DNA of 64,000 bases from Archangium violaceum Cb vi76 (GTDB taxonomy: Bacteria > Myxococcota > Myxococcia > Myxococcales > Myxococcaceae), in the NCBI RefSeq assembly GCF_000733295.1, contig NZ_JPMI01000048.1, positions 24,753 to 88,752 of the forward strand, written 5' to 3'. Each line of letters opens with the position of its first letter. Position 1 is the first letter of the stretch. The position numbers were made by a program, and so were the translations under genes. The notes under the pieces were generated by a model. That model did not search any database, was not told where the DNA came from, and worked only from the letters and a program-made list of their open reading frames with translations. Shown here in pieces: positions 17,646 through 26,465 of the stretch.

Positions 17646-18767
17646 TCAGATGGCTGGCAGCCGGACAGAGAAGCGAGCACCCCCTCCCGGCACGTTCTCC
17701 GCCGTGAGCCGCCCCCCCATCCCCTCCGACAGGTACCGCGAGACGGCCAGTCCCAGTCCCGTGCCCTGACCGGGCTCCTTGGTGGTGAAGAAGGGCTCGA
17801 AGAGGCGCGGCATCACCTCCGCCGGGATGCCAGGCCCCATGTCCTCCACCACCAGCACCACCTCCCCTTCCTCACTCCGGGTGGCGAGCCGGACGAGCCC
17901 CTCCCCTCCCATGGCCTGCACCGCGTTGAGCAACAGGTTGATGACGATCTGTGACAGCGGGCCCGAATCCGCCCGCGCGAGCAGTCCGGGGGTGAGCTCC
18001 AACTCCAGCCGCACCCGCGAGAAGTCCCGGCCCACCTTCACCAGCTGCACGCACGTCTCCACCACGTGCCCCACCTCCACCGGCCCCAGCTGCTCGCGCG
18101 CGGGACGGCCGATCTCCAGCAGGCCCCGGACGATGCCGTCGATGCGCTGCACCTCATGATCGATGCGCCCGAGGTACTCCTGCACCTCGGGATCCTTCAC
18201 GCGGGCCCCGGCCAGAGAGAGGTAGCCGAGGATGCCCGCCAACGGGTTGCCCACCTCGTGGGCCACGCCCGCGGCGAGCCGGCCCACGGTGGCCAGCCGC
18301 TCCGCCGAGACGAGCTCCGTCTGCGCCTGGGCCAGGCGCGCGTTGGCCGCCCGCAGCGCCTCCACCTGCCGCCGCGTGGTCTCCTGCTCCTCCTGGAGCG
18401 CCGCCGCCATCCGCGACAGCGCCCGCTGGATGCGCGAGAGCAGCGGCCCCGGGCTCTCCAGGACCGACACGTCCAGCTCCAACCGGCCGAGCTGCTCCAC
18501 CACCACCTCGGTGCGCCGCAGGGGCCGGCCCACCATGAAGTCCAACACCCCGTACGCCAGGAGGGTGAGCAGCACCAGGTCCAGCACCAGGAGGAAGGGC
18601 AACGAGCCCAGCGTCCGCGACAACACCGCCGCCTCCGGCGAGCCGGGCGCCGAGCCTTGCCGCGCCACCTCCAACAGCGCCAATAGCGGCCGCTGCAGGG
18701 TGAGCCAGGTGAAGCCCGTGCCCACCACGCTGAGCAGGAAGGCGATGCTGGCGATCCGCCACTTCAT
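17646..18767 (-). CDS. pilS2: Sensor histidine kinase PilS2
   Basis: A 373-residue membrane kinase. Two helices (about 7-27 and 58-78) flank a short 30-residue periplasmic loop, too small for a classical sensor domain. A coiled-coil linker leads to the H-box VAHEVGNPLAGILGYL (His near 169) and a complete HATPase domain with DMGPGIP and GQGTGLGLAVS. There is no PAS domain, unlike PilS at 24848. It is 16 bases after pilD and precedes its regulator pilR2. Confidence 0.88.
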   Translation of the reverse strand: MKWRIASIAFLLSVVGTGFTWLTLQRPLLALLEVARQGSAPGSPEAAVLSRTLGSLPFLLVLDLVLLTLLAYGVLDFMVGRPLRRTEVVVEQLGRLELDVSVLESPGPLLSRIQRALSRMAAALQEEQETTRRQVEALRAANARLAQAQTELVSAERLATVGRLAAGVAHEVGNPLAGILGYLSLAGARVKDPEVQEYLGRIDHEVQRIDGIVRGLLEIGRPAREQLGPVEVGHVVETCVQLVKVGRDFSRVRLELELTPGLLARADSGPLSQIVINLLLNAVQAMGGEGLVRLATRSEEGEVVLVVEDMGPGIPAEVMPRLFEPFFTTKEPGQGTGLGLAVSRYLSEGMGGRLTAENVPGGGARFSVRLPAI

Positions 18768-18783
18768 CCGCGTCCGCCCTCTT

Positions 18784-19782
18784 TCACCGGGCTCCCGCGA
18801 ACAGCATGTCCAGCGGCACCGGCAACACCTCGCGCAACCATGGACCGAGCAGCATCACCTCGAGCGCCGCGAGCGACAGCCAGGGTCCGAAGGGGATGTT
18901 GGTGGGGCCCGGCTCCCAGTCGTCTTCCTCCTCGCCCTCCTCCCCGCCCTTCTCGTCACCCTCCCGGGCGACCACCGGCTCCGTTCCCTCCGGCTTCGGC
19001 ACCGGCCCGGGCCCCTCCGCCACCTGGGGACTCTCCGTCCCGGGAGGCGTGGCCGGCGGCGGCGCGGTGGGGGACTCCGGCTCGGGGTCCGGCGCCGGTC
19101 CCGCCCGCCCGCGGACGAGCAGCATCAGCGAGCCCACCACCGCTCCCTGCAACGAGGAGAGGAAGATGACGGCGAGCAGCGGCTTCCACGTGAGGAAGGC
19201 GCCAATGAGCGCGAGCAGATCCTTGTCTCCCGCGCCCAGCGCCTCCTTCTTGAAGATCTTCTCCCCCAGCCACTCCATCCCCCAGAAGACGAGGAAGCCC
19301 ACCACCGCGCCAATGACGGAGTCGCGCACCCGGTCCATCCCCATTGGCACGGACAGCGCCACCCCGGCGACGATGCCCGGCCACGTCAGCTCCTGCGGGA
19401 GGATCCAATGCTCCAGATCAATAAAGGAGAGCGGCACCAGCACCAGCACCAGCACCAGGGCGGCCACCAGCTCGGGCGTCCAACCAAAGCGGCGCTGGCA
19501 GGCCAGGAAGAGCAACGCGGTGAGCAGCTCGATGAGCGGGTAGCGCCAGGAGATGGGCAGACCACACGAGCTGCACCGGGCGCGCAACGCGAGCCACGAC
19601 AGGACTGGAATGTTCTCGTACCACGCGAGTTGATGCCCGCATCGAGGACACCGCGAGCGGGGGCGCACGATGCTCTCGCCCGCGGGCACGCGAGCGATCA
19701 CGACATTCAAGAAACTGCCGAAGAGCAGGCCCATGACGAAAACCAGCGTCACGGCCGCGCCTTCCACCGCCTGAGGAGTCAC
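18784..19782 (-). CDS. pilD: Prepilin peptidase/N-methyltransferase PilD with an acidic loop insert
   Basis: A 332-residue polytopic inner-membrane aspartic protease that cleaves and N-methylates PilA-type prepilins. The zinc-binding cysteines are Cys45, Cys48, Cys70 and Cys73; the catalytic aspartates are Asp122 (FIDLEH) and Asp186 (GAGDKD, the GxGD motif). An insert at about 225-298, proline-rich then strongly acidic (EGDEKGGEEGEEEDDW), separates the last helices and is absent from typical PilD, hence the extra length over the usual 260-290. It is divergent from pilA, sharing a 249-base intergenic region. Confidence 0.95.
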   Translation of the reverse strand: MTPQAVEGAAVTLVFVMGLLFGSFLNVVIARVPAGESIVRPRSRCPRCGHQLAWYENIPVLSWLALRARCSSCGLPISWRYPLIELLTALLFLACQRRFGWTPELVAALVLVLVLVPLSFIDLEHWILPQELTWPGIVAGVALSVPMGMDRVRDSVIGAVVGFLVFWGMEWLGEKIFKKEALGAGDKDLLALIGAFLTWKPLLAVIFLSSLQGAVVGSLMLLVRGRAGPAPDPEPESPTAPPPATPPGTESPQVAEGPGPVPKPEGTEPVVAREGDEKGGEEGEEEDDWEPGPTNIPFGPWLSLAALEVMLLGPWLREVLPVPLDMLFAGAR

Positions 19783-19841
19783 GTTCCGCGTCCCTTCGTT
19801 CCGCGAGCATCCGCGGATGGCGGAGCATAGGGCCCAAGCGC

Positions 19842-19903
19842 GTCACCGGGGCAGACGATTCCTGTCACCTGGTGACAAAAATTGGCACCCGCAAACCGTC
19901 ACC
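19842..19903. promoter_or_regulatory. Cluster of GTCACC half-sites upstream of pilA
   Basis: GTCACC occurs at 19842-19847, inside the perfect 6-bp inverted repeat GTCACCTGGTGAC at 19864-19876, and again at 19898-19903. The cluster ends 60 bases before the sigma-54 promoter, the usual place for an NtrC-family activator to bind. PilR is the obvious candidate, but the binding specificity is not known from this sequence. Confidence 0.45.
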
Positions 19904-19962
19904 CGCGCCGCGCGCCAAAGCCAAGTGCTTGGATCAGCGTGAAGGCTGCAAGGGTTTGATCC

Positions 19963-19978
19963 TGGCACCGTTCGTGCT
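19963..19978 (+). promoter_or_regulatory. Sigma-54 promoter of pilA
   Basis: TGGCACCGTTCGTGCT has the -24 TGGCAC and -12 TGC elements at the exact sigma-54 spacing (GG to GC 10 bases apart). Transcription would start near 19989, about 43 bases before the pilA ATG. Myxococcus pilA is known to be sigma-54 dependent and PilR controlled. Confidence 0.85.
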
Positions 19979-20031
19979 ATTCCTCACGACGGCTTCGGCC
20001 GCAACCCCTCCTTCACCCGAAGGGAATTCAA

Positions 20032-20667
20032 ATGACCCGTCTGTTCGCCCGCAAGAACCGCGGCTTCACGCTCATCGAGCTCATGATCGTGGTGGCCATC
20101 ATCGGCATCCTCGCCGCCATCGCCATCCCGAACTTCATCAAGTTCCAGGCTCGCTCCAAGCAGGGCGAGGCCAAGGCCAACCTGAAGGCCTGGTTCACCA
20201 CGCAGCGCGCCTTCCTCCAGGAGAAGGACCGCTACGAGCAGGACATCAAGATCATCGGCTACGCCCCCGAGCGCGGCAACCGCTACGCCTACTACTTCGA
20301 GGCCACCCCGACGTTCGAGGAGCGCAAGGGCGAGGCGCTGAAGGCCGACCAGACCAGCGCCACCGGCATCACGGTGGACACCGGTAAGTTCAAGGGCTCC
20401 ATGACGAACCCGACGGCCGCCGCGGTCACCCTGAACCACGCTGGCACGGGCGGCGCGCCCCTGAAGCCGGGCATCTCCGGCAGCTGCCCCGGCTGCAACA
20501 TCGACGCGATCGCCGCCGGCAACATCGACAACGAGACCGGCGGTGTGGACACCTGGTACATCTCCACGGGTGACGCCACGGGTACGGCCGCCTGCGGCAA
20601 CGCCGACGAGACCATGGCCGTCGCCGGTACGCCGTACATGAACTACAACGACGTGGACTGCGACTGA
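20032..20667 (+). CDS. pilA: Major type IV pilin PilA
   Basis: A 211-residue prepilin: an 11-residue leader ending at Gly11, PilD cleavage before Phe12, and the conserved FTLIELMIVVAIIGILAAIA helix with Glu at mature position 5. The N-terminal helix to about residue 70 closely follows Myxococcus PilA (PERGNRYAYY), and the C-terminal globular half differs, as usual for this protein. Four cysteines (CPGC, AACG, VDCD) probably form disulphides. The ribosome site GAAGGGAA ends 5 bases before the ATG. It is transcribed from the sigma-54 promoter and followed by a strong terminator, as expected for a highly expressed monocistronic gene. Confidence 0.98.
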   Translation: MTRLFARKNRGFTLIELMIVVAIIGILAAIAIPNFIKFQARSKQGEAKANLKAWFTTQRAFLQEKDRYEQDIKIIGYAPERGNRYAYYFEATPTFEERKGEALKADQTSATGITVDTGKFKGSMTNPTAAAVTLNHAGTGGAPLKPGISGSCPGCNIDAIAAGNIDNETGGVDTWYISTGDATGTAACGNADETMAVAGTPYMNYNDVDCD

Positions 20668-20719
20668 TGTAGTCGCCCACTCGCCGGACAGGCTCTTTCG
20701 AGCCGCCGTCGAAAACGAG

Positions 20720-20758
20720 AGGACACTCGGGCATAAACCCGGGTGTCCTTTCTGTTTT
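20720..20758 (+). terminator. Intrinsic terminator of pilA
   Basis: A 12-bp stem (20720-20731 with 20738-20749, one G-T pair), loop CATAAA and tail TTCTGTTTT. The tail ends directly at the pilG start codon. Confidence 0.9.
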
Positions 20759-20759
20759 A

Positions 20760-21671
20760 ATGCCGCCCATGAGGTCGCGAACTTCCCTGCCTGCCCTGCT
20801 GGCTGGCGCCTTCTGCCTGAGCGCTCTCGTCCTGCTCGCGGCGCCGCCTCGTCAGCAACCCCGAGGCCCCCACCAGGAGCCCCTGCTCCCCCGCCAGGAG
20901 CTGCTGCGCCTGGTCGGCCGTGGCTACCTGGAGCTGGTCGCCGACTACTTCTGGCTCCAGACCATCCAGTCCACCGGCCGCGCCTTCCTCGCCGAGGAGT
21001 ACGGGGACGTCTACCCGTACGCGGATCTCACCACGGACCTGGATCCGAAATTCGGCCTCGTCTACGTGTTCGCCGGCAGCGTGCTGCCCACCAATACCGG
21101 ACGGGAGATCTGGGCCAACACCGATGAGTCCACACGTCTTCTGCGCAAGGGCCTGAAGCAGTTCCCGAACGATCTCAAGATGCACGTGCTGTTGGCCTAC
21201 AACCTGAGCGCCTTTCACAAGCAATACCAGGAGGCCGCGCAGGTCCTGGAGCGGGCCTCGAAGCTGCCGGGCGCGCCCTCGTACCTGCCCGCCCTGGCCA
21301 CCCGCCTCTATGCCCAATCCGGGAGCGTGGACTCGGGCCTCGCGCTGGCCCGCACCCTCGCGAACTCCGCGGAGGACGAGGAGACGCGGGAGATCTTCAA
21401 GCAGCGCGTGAGGGACCTGGAGCTCGAAGGCGAGCTGCGGCGCGTGGAGGCCTCCATCGGCCGCTTCCGCCAGGAGTTCGGCGTGGCCCCTCCGGACGTG
21501 GACACACTGCTGTGGCTGGGCTTCCTGGACAGGCCGCCGTACGACCCCAAGAACGGCGGGTTCTTCATCGGCAGCGATGAACGCGCCTATTCCCATACCC
21601 AGCAGCGGCGCCTCGAGATCTTCACCCCCAACAACCGTGGCTACCAGTGGGCCATGCCCATGGAGCAGTGA
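20760..21671 (+). CDS. pilG: T4P biogenesis protein PilG
   Basis: A 303-residue protein with one N-terminal membrane helix (about 10-28) and a periplasmic or membrane-bound helical TPR-like region (about 95-190). By position it is PilG of the Myxococcus pilGHI set, which accompanies the ABC transporter PilHI and is needed for pilus assembly. ATG 20760 begins right at the end of the pilA terminator and no ribosome site is visible; a second ATG at 20769 (MRSRTS) is equally bare. It is followed 4 bases later by pilH. Symbol assigned by gene order. Confidence 0.8.
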   Translation: MPPMRSRTSLPALLAGAFCLSALVLLAAPPRQQPRGPHQEPLLPRQELLRLVGRGYLELVADYFWLQTIQSTGRAFLAEEYGDVYPYADLTTDLDPKFGLVYVFAGSVLPTNTGREIWANTDESTRLLRKGLKQFPNDLKMHVLLAYNLSAFHKQYQEAAQVLERASKLPGAPSYLPALATRLYAQSGSVDSGLALARTLANSAEDEETREIFKQRVRDLELEGELRRVEASIGRFRQEFGVAPPDVDTLLWLGFLDRPPYDPKNGGFFIGSDERAYSHTQQRRLEIFTPNNRGYQWAMPMEQ

Positions 21672-21675
21672 ACCC

Positions 21676-22638
21676 ATGGACTCTCCCTCTCCCATCGAAA
21701 TCCGAAACCTGTCCAAGACGTACCGGCTCGGCTTCCTCATGAACCGGCAGGTGCGTGCCCTCCAGTCGTTGGATCTCTCGCTGATGCCAGGCCAGGTGTA
21801 TGGACTGCTCGGGCCCAATGGCGCAGGCAAGTCCACCACCATCAAGATCCTCCTGAACCTGGTGCAGCCCTCGGAAGGCGAGGCGCGGCTGTTCGGCCTG
21901 CCCCCGTCCGACCGCGAGGCACGCCGCCGCGTGGGCTATGTGCCGGAGAACCCCGCGCCCTACGAGTACCTCACGGGCCGCGAGTTCGTCACGCTGTCGG
22001 GACGGCTCAATGGCCTGAGCGGCAAGGAGCTGGATGACCGGGTCTCCGAGGTGCTGGGCATGGTGCAGATGACCCGCGCCGCCAACCTGCAGATCCGCCG
22101 CTACAGCAAGGGCATGGTGCAGCGCGTGGCGCTGGCGCAGGCCCTGGTGTCCAAGCCCGCCCTGCTCATCCTGGACGAGCCCACCTCGGGGTTGGATCCC
22201 GTGGGCCGCCGGCAGATCCGCGATCTCATCCTCGAGGAGCGCCACCGCGGCACCACGGTGCTCTTCTGCACGCACATCATCCCGGACGTGGAGGCGCTCT
22301 GTGACCGGGTGGCCGTGCTGGTGGGTGGCCGGCGCGTGCGCGAGGGCAGCGTGGCCGAGCTGGTGAGCGCGCAGACCACGCACGTGGAGATGACGGTGGA
22401 GGGGCTGCCGCTGGAGCACATCCAGGCGATGGGCATCACACTGGAGATGGCCCGGCCGCTGGAGAACCGCGTGCTGCTGCACGTGCGCGAGTCGGATGCA
22501 CAGCCGCTGCTCAAGCACGTGCTGGAGCAGGGGGGACGGGTCACCCAGCTCCACCCCGCCCGCTTCTCGTTGGAAGAACTGTTCCTGCGTGCGCTGGAAG
22601 AGGCGAAGCAGGGTCCCGTTGGAGGAGAGATTTCGTGA
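21676..22638 (+). CDS. pilH: ABC transporter ATP-binding protein PilH
   Basis: A 320-residue ABC ATPase with Walker A GPNGAGKSTT (about 44-53), a signature segment RYSKGMVQRVALAQAL, Walker B LLILDEPTSGLDP and a switch histidine in FCTHIIPD. The last 90 residues form a C-terminal extension typical of the CcmA/NatA-type export ATPases. The start at 21676 follows the pilG stop by 4 bases. PilH pairs with the membrane protein PilI; in Myxococcus pilH mutants lack pili. The substrate is unknown. Confidence 0.9.
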   Translation: MDSPSPIEIRNLSKTYRLGFLMNRQVRALQSLDLSLMPGQVYGLLGPNGAGKSTTIKILLNLVQPSEGEARLFGLPPSDREARRRVGYVPENPAPYEYLTGREFVTLSGRLNGLSGKELDDRVSEVLGMVQMTRAANLQIRRYSKGMVQRVALAQALVSKPALLILDEPTSGLDPVGRRQIRDLILEERHRGTTVLFCTHIIPDVEALCDRVAVLVGGRRVREGSVAELVSAQTTHVEMTVEGLPLEHIQAMGITLEMARPLENRVLLHVRESDAQPLLKHVLEQGGRVTQLHPARFSLEELFLRALEEAKQGPVGGEIS

Positions 22639-23405
22639 TGGGTCCGTTCATCGCCCTGGCGCTCAATGGCTTCCGGGAGGCCCGGCGCAACCGCGTCACC
22701 CTGCTGGTGGCCATCTTCGCGTTGGCCATGCTCATGTCCACCACGCTCGTGCTGGAGATCACCGTCGGCACGTTCGATCGCGTCATCACCGACGTGGGCC
22801 TGGGAGCCATGAGCCTGATGCTGGTGCTGCTCGCCATCTTCCTCTCCAGCGGGCTCATCTCGCGGGAGATTGAAAGGCGCACCATCTTCCTCATGGTGTC
22901 CAAGCCGCTGTCGCGTGGCGCGTTCCTCGTGGGCCGGCTGGCGGGCAACATGCTCACCGTGACGGTGCTGCAGCTGCTCATGGCCGCGCTCTTCTTCGCG
23001 ATGATGTCCTTCTACGAGAGCCCCATCAGCCCGGCGCACCTGGCGGCGGTGGGCATGCTGTGGTTCGAGCTGTGGGTGCTCAGCGCCGTGGGCTTCCTGA
23101 TGTCCAGCTTCTCCAGCCAGATGGTGTCGGCCTTCGTCACGGTGAGCGTCTACTTCGCCGGCCACCTGTCGTCGGACATCTACAAGCTGGCCTCGAAGTC
23201 CGAGAGCGGAGCCATCCAGGCGCTGGGCAAGGCCGTGTACTACGTGCTGCCGGACCTCTCCCGCTTCAACTACCGGCCGCACGCGACGTACTACGCCCCT
23301 GTCACTTCCAGCGAGCTGCTGTCGGCCGCCGCGTACGGCATGGCCTTCACCGGCGTGCTGGTGGCGCTGGCCGTCGTCCTCTTCAACCGGCGCGACTTCC
23401 GCTGA
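22638..23405 (+). CDS. pilI: ABC transporter permease PilI
   Basis: A 255-residue inner-membrane protein with about six helices, of the ABC-2 permease type. The ATG at 22638 overlaps the pilH stop (TGATG) and has GGAGGAGA upstream. A characteristic segment IEFRRTIFLMVSKPLSR-like (residues 78-93, reading IERRTIFLMVSKPLSR) follows the second helix, as in NosY/NatB-type permeases that retain a coupling helix. It forms the exporter with PilH. It converges with pilR, 25 bases away. Confidence 0.9.
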   Translation: MGPFIALALNGFREARRNRVTLLVAIFALAMLMSTTLVLEITVGTFDRVITDVGLGAMSLMLVLLAIFLSSGLISREIERRTIFLMVSKPLSRGAFLVGRLAGNMLTVTVLQLLMAALFFAMMSFYESPISPAHLAAVGMLWFELWVLSAVGFLMSSFSSQMVSAFVTVSVYFAGHLSSDIYKLASKSESGAIQALGKAVYYVLPDLSRFNYRPHATYYAPVTSSELLSAAAYGMAFTGVLVALAVVLFNRRDFR

Positions 23406-23430
23406 GGCCCGCGGCCCGGGGAGGCGGGGC

Positions 23431-24831
23431 TCAGGCCTCGTCTTCCCGCTCCGACAGCCCGTGCTTGGCCAGGCGGTAGCGGAAGGAGCGGAACGTCAGC
23501 CCGAGCAGCTCCGCCGCGCGGATCTTCACCCCGCCGGCCTGGGACAGGGCGGCCAGCAGGTAGCGCCGCTCGGCATCGTCCAGGTGGTGCTCCAGCGAGA
23601 AGCCGGGGCCGAGCTGCACCTCCGCCGAGGGGGCCGCCGCCACCGGAGACGGAGCCGGCTCACCGCGCAGCGTGGGCGGCAACGAACCCAGCGTCAGCAC
23701 GTCCCCATCCGCCAGCGTGGCCGCGCGCTCGACGATGTTCTCCAGCTGCCGCACGTTGCCCGGGAAGGCGTAGGAGGACAGCACCGCCAGCGCCTCCGGT
23801 GAGAAGCGCATCCCCGGACGCCCCAGCTCCTTGCGCTGGCGCTCGAGGAAGTGCTCGGCCAGCAACGCGATGTCCCCCGCCCGCTCGCGCAATGGCGGCA
23901 GCTCCAGGGTGATGACGTTGAGGCGGTAGAAGAGATCCTCCCGGAAGCGCCCCGCCTTCACCTCGGCCTCCAGGCGCCGGTTGGTGGCGGCCACCACGCG
24001 CGCGTGGAAGGGAATCTCCGCCGAGCTGCCCACCGGCTTCACCTTGCGCTCCTGCAACACGCGCAGGAGCTTCACCTGGGTGGCCAGCGGCACCTCGCCA
24101 ATCTCGTCGAGGAACACCGTCCCCTCGCCCGCGTGCACCAGCAGGCCCGGCCGCTCCTGCGTGGCGCCGGTGAAGGCGCCCTTCACGTGGCCGAAGAGCT
24201 CGCTCTCCAGCACGCCCTCGTTGAGGGCCGCGCAGTTGACGGGAAGAAAGGGCTGGCCCGCCCGCTGGCTCTTGAGGTGGATGGCCCGGGCGATGAGCTC
24301 CTTGCCCGTGCCGCTCTCCCCGTGGATGAGGACGGTCGAGCGCGTGGGCGCCACCTTCTCCACCAGGCCCCACACGGCGCGCATCCGCTCGCTGCGCCCC
24401 ACCCCCATCACCCCCGCGCCGGGCACCAGGTGCTCGCGCAGCGACACGTTCTCCTGGCGCAGCGAGCGCTTCTCCAGCGCCTTCTGCACCAGCAGCTTCA
24501 GCTCCTCGTTGTCGAAGGGCTTGCCGATGTAGTCGTACGCCCCCTCGCGCATGGCCTCCACCGCCGACGCCGCCGTGCCGAAGGCGGTGATGACGATGAC
24601 CTCGGGCGGCTCGGGCAGCGAGCGCGTGGCGCGCAGCACGTCCATGCCGCTCTGCGCGGCGCCCAGCTTCATGTCGGTGATGACCAGGTCCACCTTCGCC
24701 GAGCCCAACACCTCCCGGGCCGCCTTCACGCCGTCCGCGCACGTCACCTGGTAGCCCGCACGGGCCAGCAGCACCTCCAGGAACTCGCGCATCGACAGCT
24801 CATCGTCCACCACCAGGATGTGCACGGCCAC
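23431..24831 (-). CDS. pilR: NtrC-family response regulator PilR
   Basis: A 466-residue sigma-54 activator of pilA: receiver domain (about 3-120, with Asp in VITDMKL), AAA+ domain with Walker A GESGTGKE, a canonical GAFTGA loop and Walker [11 protein letters not shown], and a Fis-type DNA-binding helix-turn-helix ([22 protein letters not shown]). The start is GTG at 24831, with GGGAGA upstream; a second GTG two codons on is possible. It is 16 bases after pilS, its kinase. A good match for the GTCACC cluster ahead of pilA as binding site, which is inference. Confidence 0.94.
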   Translation of the reverse strand: MAVHILVVDDELSMREFLEVLLARAGYQVTCADGVKAAREVLGSAKVDLVITDMKLGAAQSGMDVLRATRSLPEPPEVIVITAFGTAASAVEAMREGAYDYIGKPFDNEELKLLVQKALEKRSLRQENVSLREHLVPGAGVMGVGRSERMRAVWGLVEKVAPTRSTVLIHGESGTGKELIARAIHLKSQRAGQPFLPVNCAALNEGVLESELFGHVKGAFTGATQERPGLLVHAGEGTVFLDEIGEVPLATQVKLLRVLQERKVKPVGSSAEIPFHARVVAATNRRLEAEVKAGRFREDLFYRLNVITLELPPLRERAGDIALLAEHFLERQRKELGRPGMRFSPEALAVLSSYAFPGNVRQLENIVERAATLADGDVLTLGSLPPTLRGEPAPSPVAAAPSAEVQLGPGFSLEHHLDDAERRYLLAALSQAGGVKIRAAELLGLTFRSFRYRLAKHGLSEREDEA

Positions 24832-24847
24832 GCTCTCCCTTTTCCCC

Positions 24848-26452
24848 TCAACCCTGCACGGGCAGCTGGATGAGGAACTCGGTGCCCTCCTGCGGCGAGG
24901 AGGACACCCGGATGTTGCCACCATGCGCACGCACGATGGAGTACGCCGTGGACAGGCCCAGCCCCGTACCACCCTCCCGGGTGCTGAAGAAGGGCTCGAA
25001 GATGCGCGACAGGTCCGCGGCGGGAATGCTTCCCCCCGAGTCCCAGATGCGCAGCAGGGCCAGCTCCTCCGCGCCCTCCAGCGTCACCCGCACCCGGCCT
25101 CCCCGGCCCGCGGCCTGGAAGGCGTTGCGCAGGATGTTGATGAGCACCTGGCGGAGCTGATCCGCGTCCACCGGCACCCGCAACGGGGCCAGCACCTGCT
25201 CCACCCCGACCTGCCAGGCCAGTGGATCCGCCCGCAGCATGTCCACCGTCTCCGCCACCAGCACCTCCAGGTCCAGCGCCTGCTTGACGGGAGGCGGCGG
25301 ACGGGCGAAGCGCAGGAAGTCCTCCACCAACTTGGACAGCCGGTCCGACTCGCGCAGGAGGATCTCCACCAGCTTGGCCGACGTGGGGTCCCCGCCGGGC
25401 TCCTGGACGAGCAGCTGCGCCGAGCCCCGCATGGCGGCCAGGGGGTTGCGAATCTCATGGGCGAGCTGGGCGGCCAGCGTCCCCAGGGCGGCCAGCCGGT
25501 CCGCGCGCTTCAAGTCCTCCTCGATGCGGCGCAGCTCCGTCAGGTCCTGGAAGACGACGAGCGTGCCCCCGCCTCCACTGCCCTCCAGCCCCGTCACCGT
25601 CAGCCCGAGCGTGCGCAGGCCCGAGGGCGTCTGCACCGTGAGCTCCCGGCGGCGCTGGCGGACCTCCGGCCCCAGGGAGCCCGGCAGCAGGGTCTCCACG
25701 TGCAGGCCCGGCACCAGCCGCCCCTCCAGGGACAGGATGGAGCGCGCGGCCCCGTTGACGAAGGTGACCCGCCCCGACTCGTCGCAGGTGATGAGCCCCG
25801 AGGGCATGCAGGCCAATATCTGCCGCTGCAGGGTGTCGAGCTTCTTGAGGTCCGCCTCGCGCTCGGACAGCCTCCCGCCCGTGGCCGACAGCTGGCGCGT
25901 CAGGTAGCCGGCCAGCGCGGCGATGAGGAAGAGGGCCAGCACGTTGCTGCCCAGCAGGAAGGCCAGGCGCTGCCGGGTGATGTCCCCCACGCCCAGGGGC
26001 GGCTCCAACCACCGCAGCTTCACCGCCATCAGCAGCGAGCCATAGGCGATGGCCCCGGCCCCCGCGGCGAGCAGCGCGCCCCGGCCATCCAGCAGGATGC
26101 TCGCGCCAATGACGGCCAGCAGGTAGAGGAAGGTGAAGGGGCTGTCCCCCACTCCGGTGAGGAAGACGAGCACCGAGGCGATGAGCAGGTCACCCACCAC
26201 CTGCACCACCGCCGCCACCCGGTCCGCCCGGCCCCCGCGCAGCATGAGGCCGTACACCAGGGTGAAGAGGTAGACGAGCCCGATGACCGTGAAGGACAAC
26301 GTGTCGCCGCGGCTGGGCTCCTCCACCAGCGGCTGCATGAGCAGCCGGGCCACCACCGCCACCAGCGACAGACTGACGGCCACCGTGCGGAACACGGTGA
26401 GCCACACCAGCCGCGTCCGCAGCGCATCCGACTGCGGAGGCGCCGCGAGCAC
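24848..26452 (-). CDS. pilS: Sensor histidine kinase PilS
   Basis: A 534-residue kinase with about six N-terminal membrane helices (residues 20-190), as in Pseudomonas PilS, which monitors PilA in the inner membrane. A PAS domain (about 205-310), H-box LAHEIRNPLAAMRGSA, N-box (QVLINILRNAFQAA) and G2 box (GGTGLGLS) follow. The G1 box reads DSGGSIP where DxGxG is usual. GTG at 26452 is the most likely start: it lies just after the pilC stop, and the reading frame upstream overlaps pilC. Confidence 0.92.
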   Translation of the reverse strand: MLAAPPQSDALRTRLVWLTVFRTVAVSLSLVAVVARLLMQPLVEEPSRGDTLSFTVIGLVYLFTLVYGLMLRGGRADRVAAVVQVVGDLLIASVLVFLTGVGDSPFTFLYLLAVIGASILLDGRGALLAAGAGAIAYGSLLMAVKLRWLEPPLGVGDITRQRLAFLLGSNVLALFLIAALAGYLTRQLSATGGRLSEREADLKKLDTLQRQILACMPSGLITCDESGRVTFVNGAARSILSLEGRLVPGLHVETLLPGSLGPEVRQRRRELTVQTPSGLRTLGLTVTGLEGSGGGGTLVVFQDLTELRRIEEDLKRADRLAALGTLAAQLAHEIRNPLAAMRGSAQLLVQEPGGDPTSAKLVEILLRESDRLSKLVEDFLRFARPPPPVKQALDLEVLVAETVDMLRADPLAWQVGVEQVLAPLRVPVDADQLRQVLINILRNAFQAAGRGGRVRVTLEGAEELALLRIWDSGGSIPAADLSRIFEPFFSTREGGTGLGLSTAYSIVRAHGGNIRVSSSPQEGTEFLIQLPVQG

Positions 26453-26465
26453 GAGACCGCCGACG

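Noticed and set aside
19883..19898. A second TGGCAC-like -24 element upstream of pilA
   Set aside because: The GC expected 10 bases downstream for a -12 element is absent (CC is found), so only 19963-19978 fits sigma-54.
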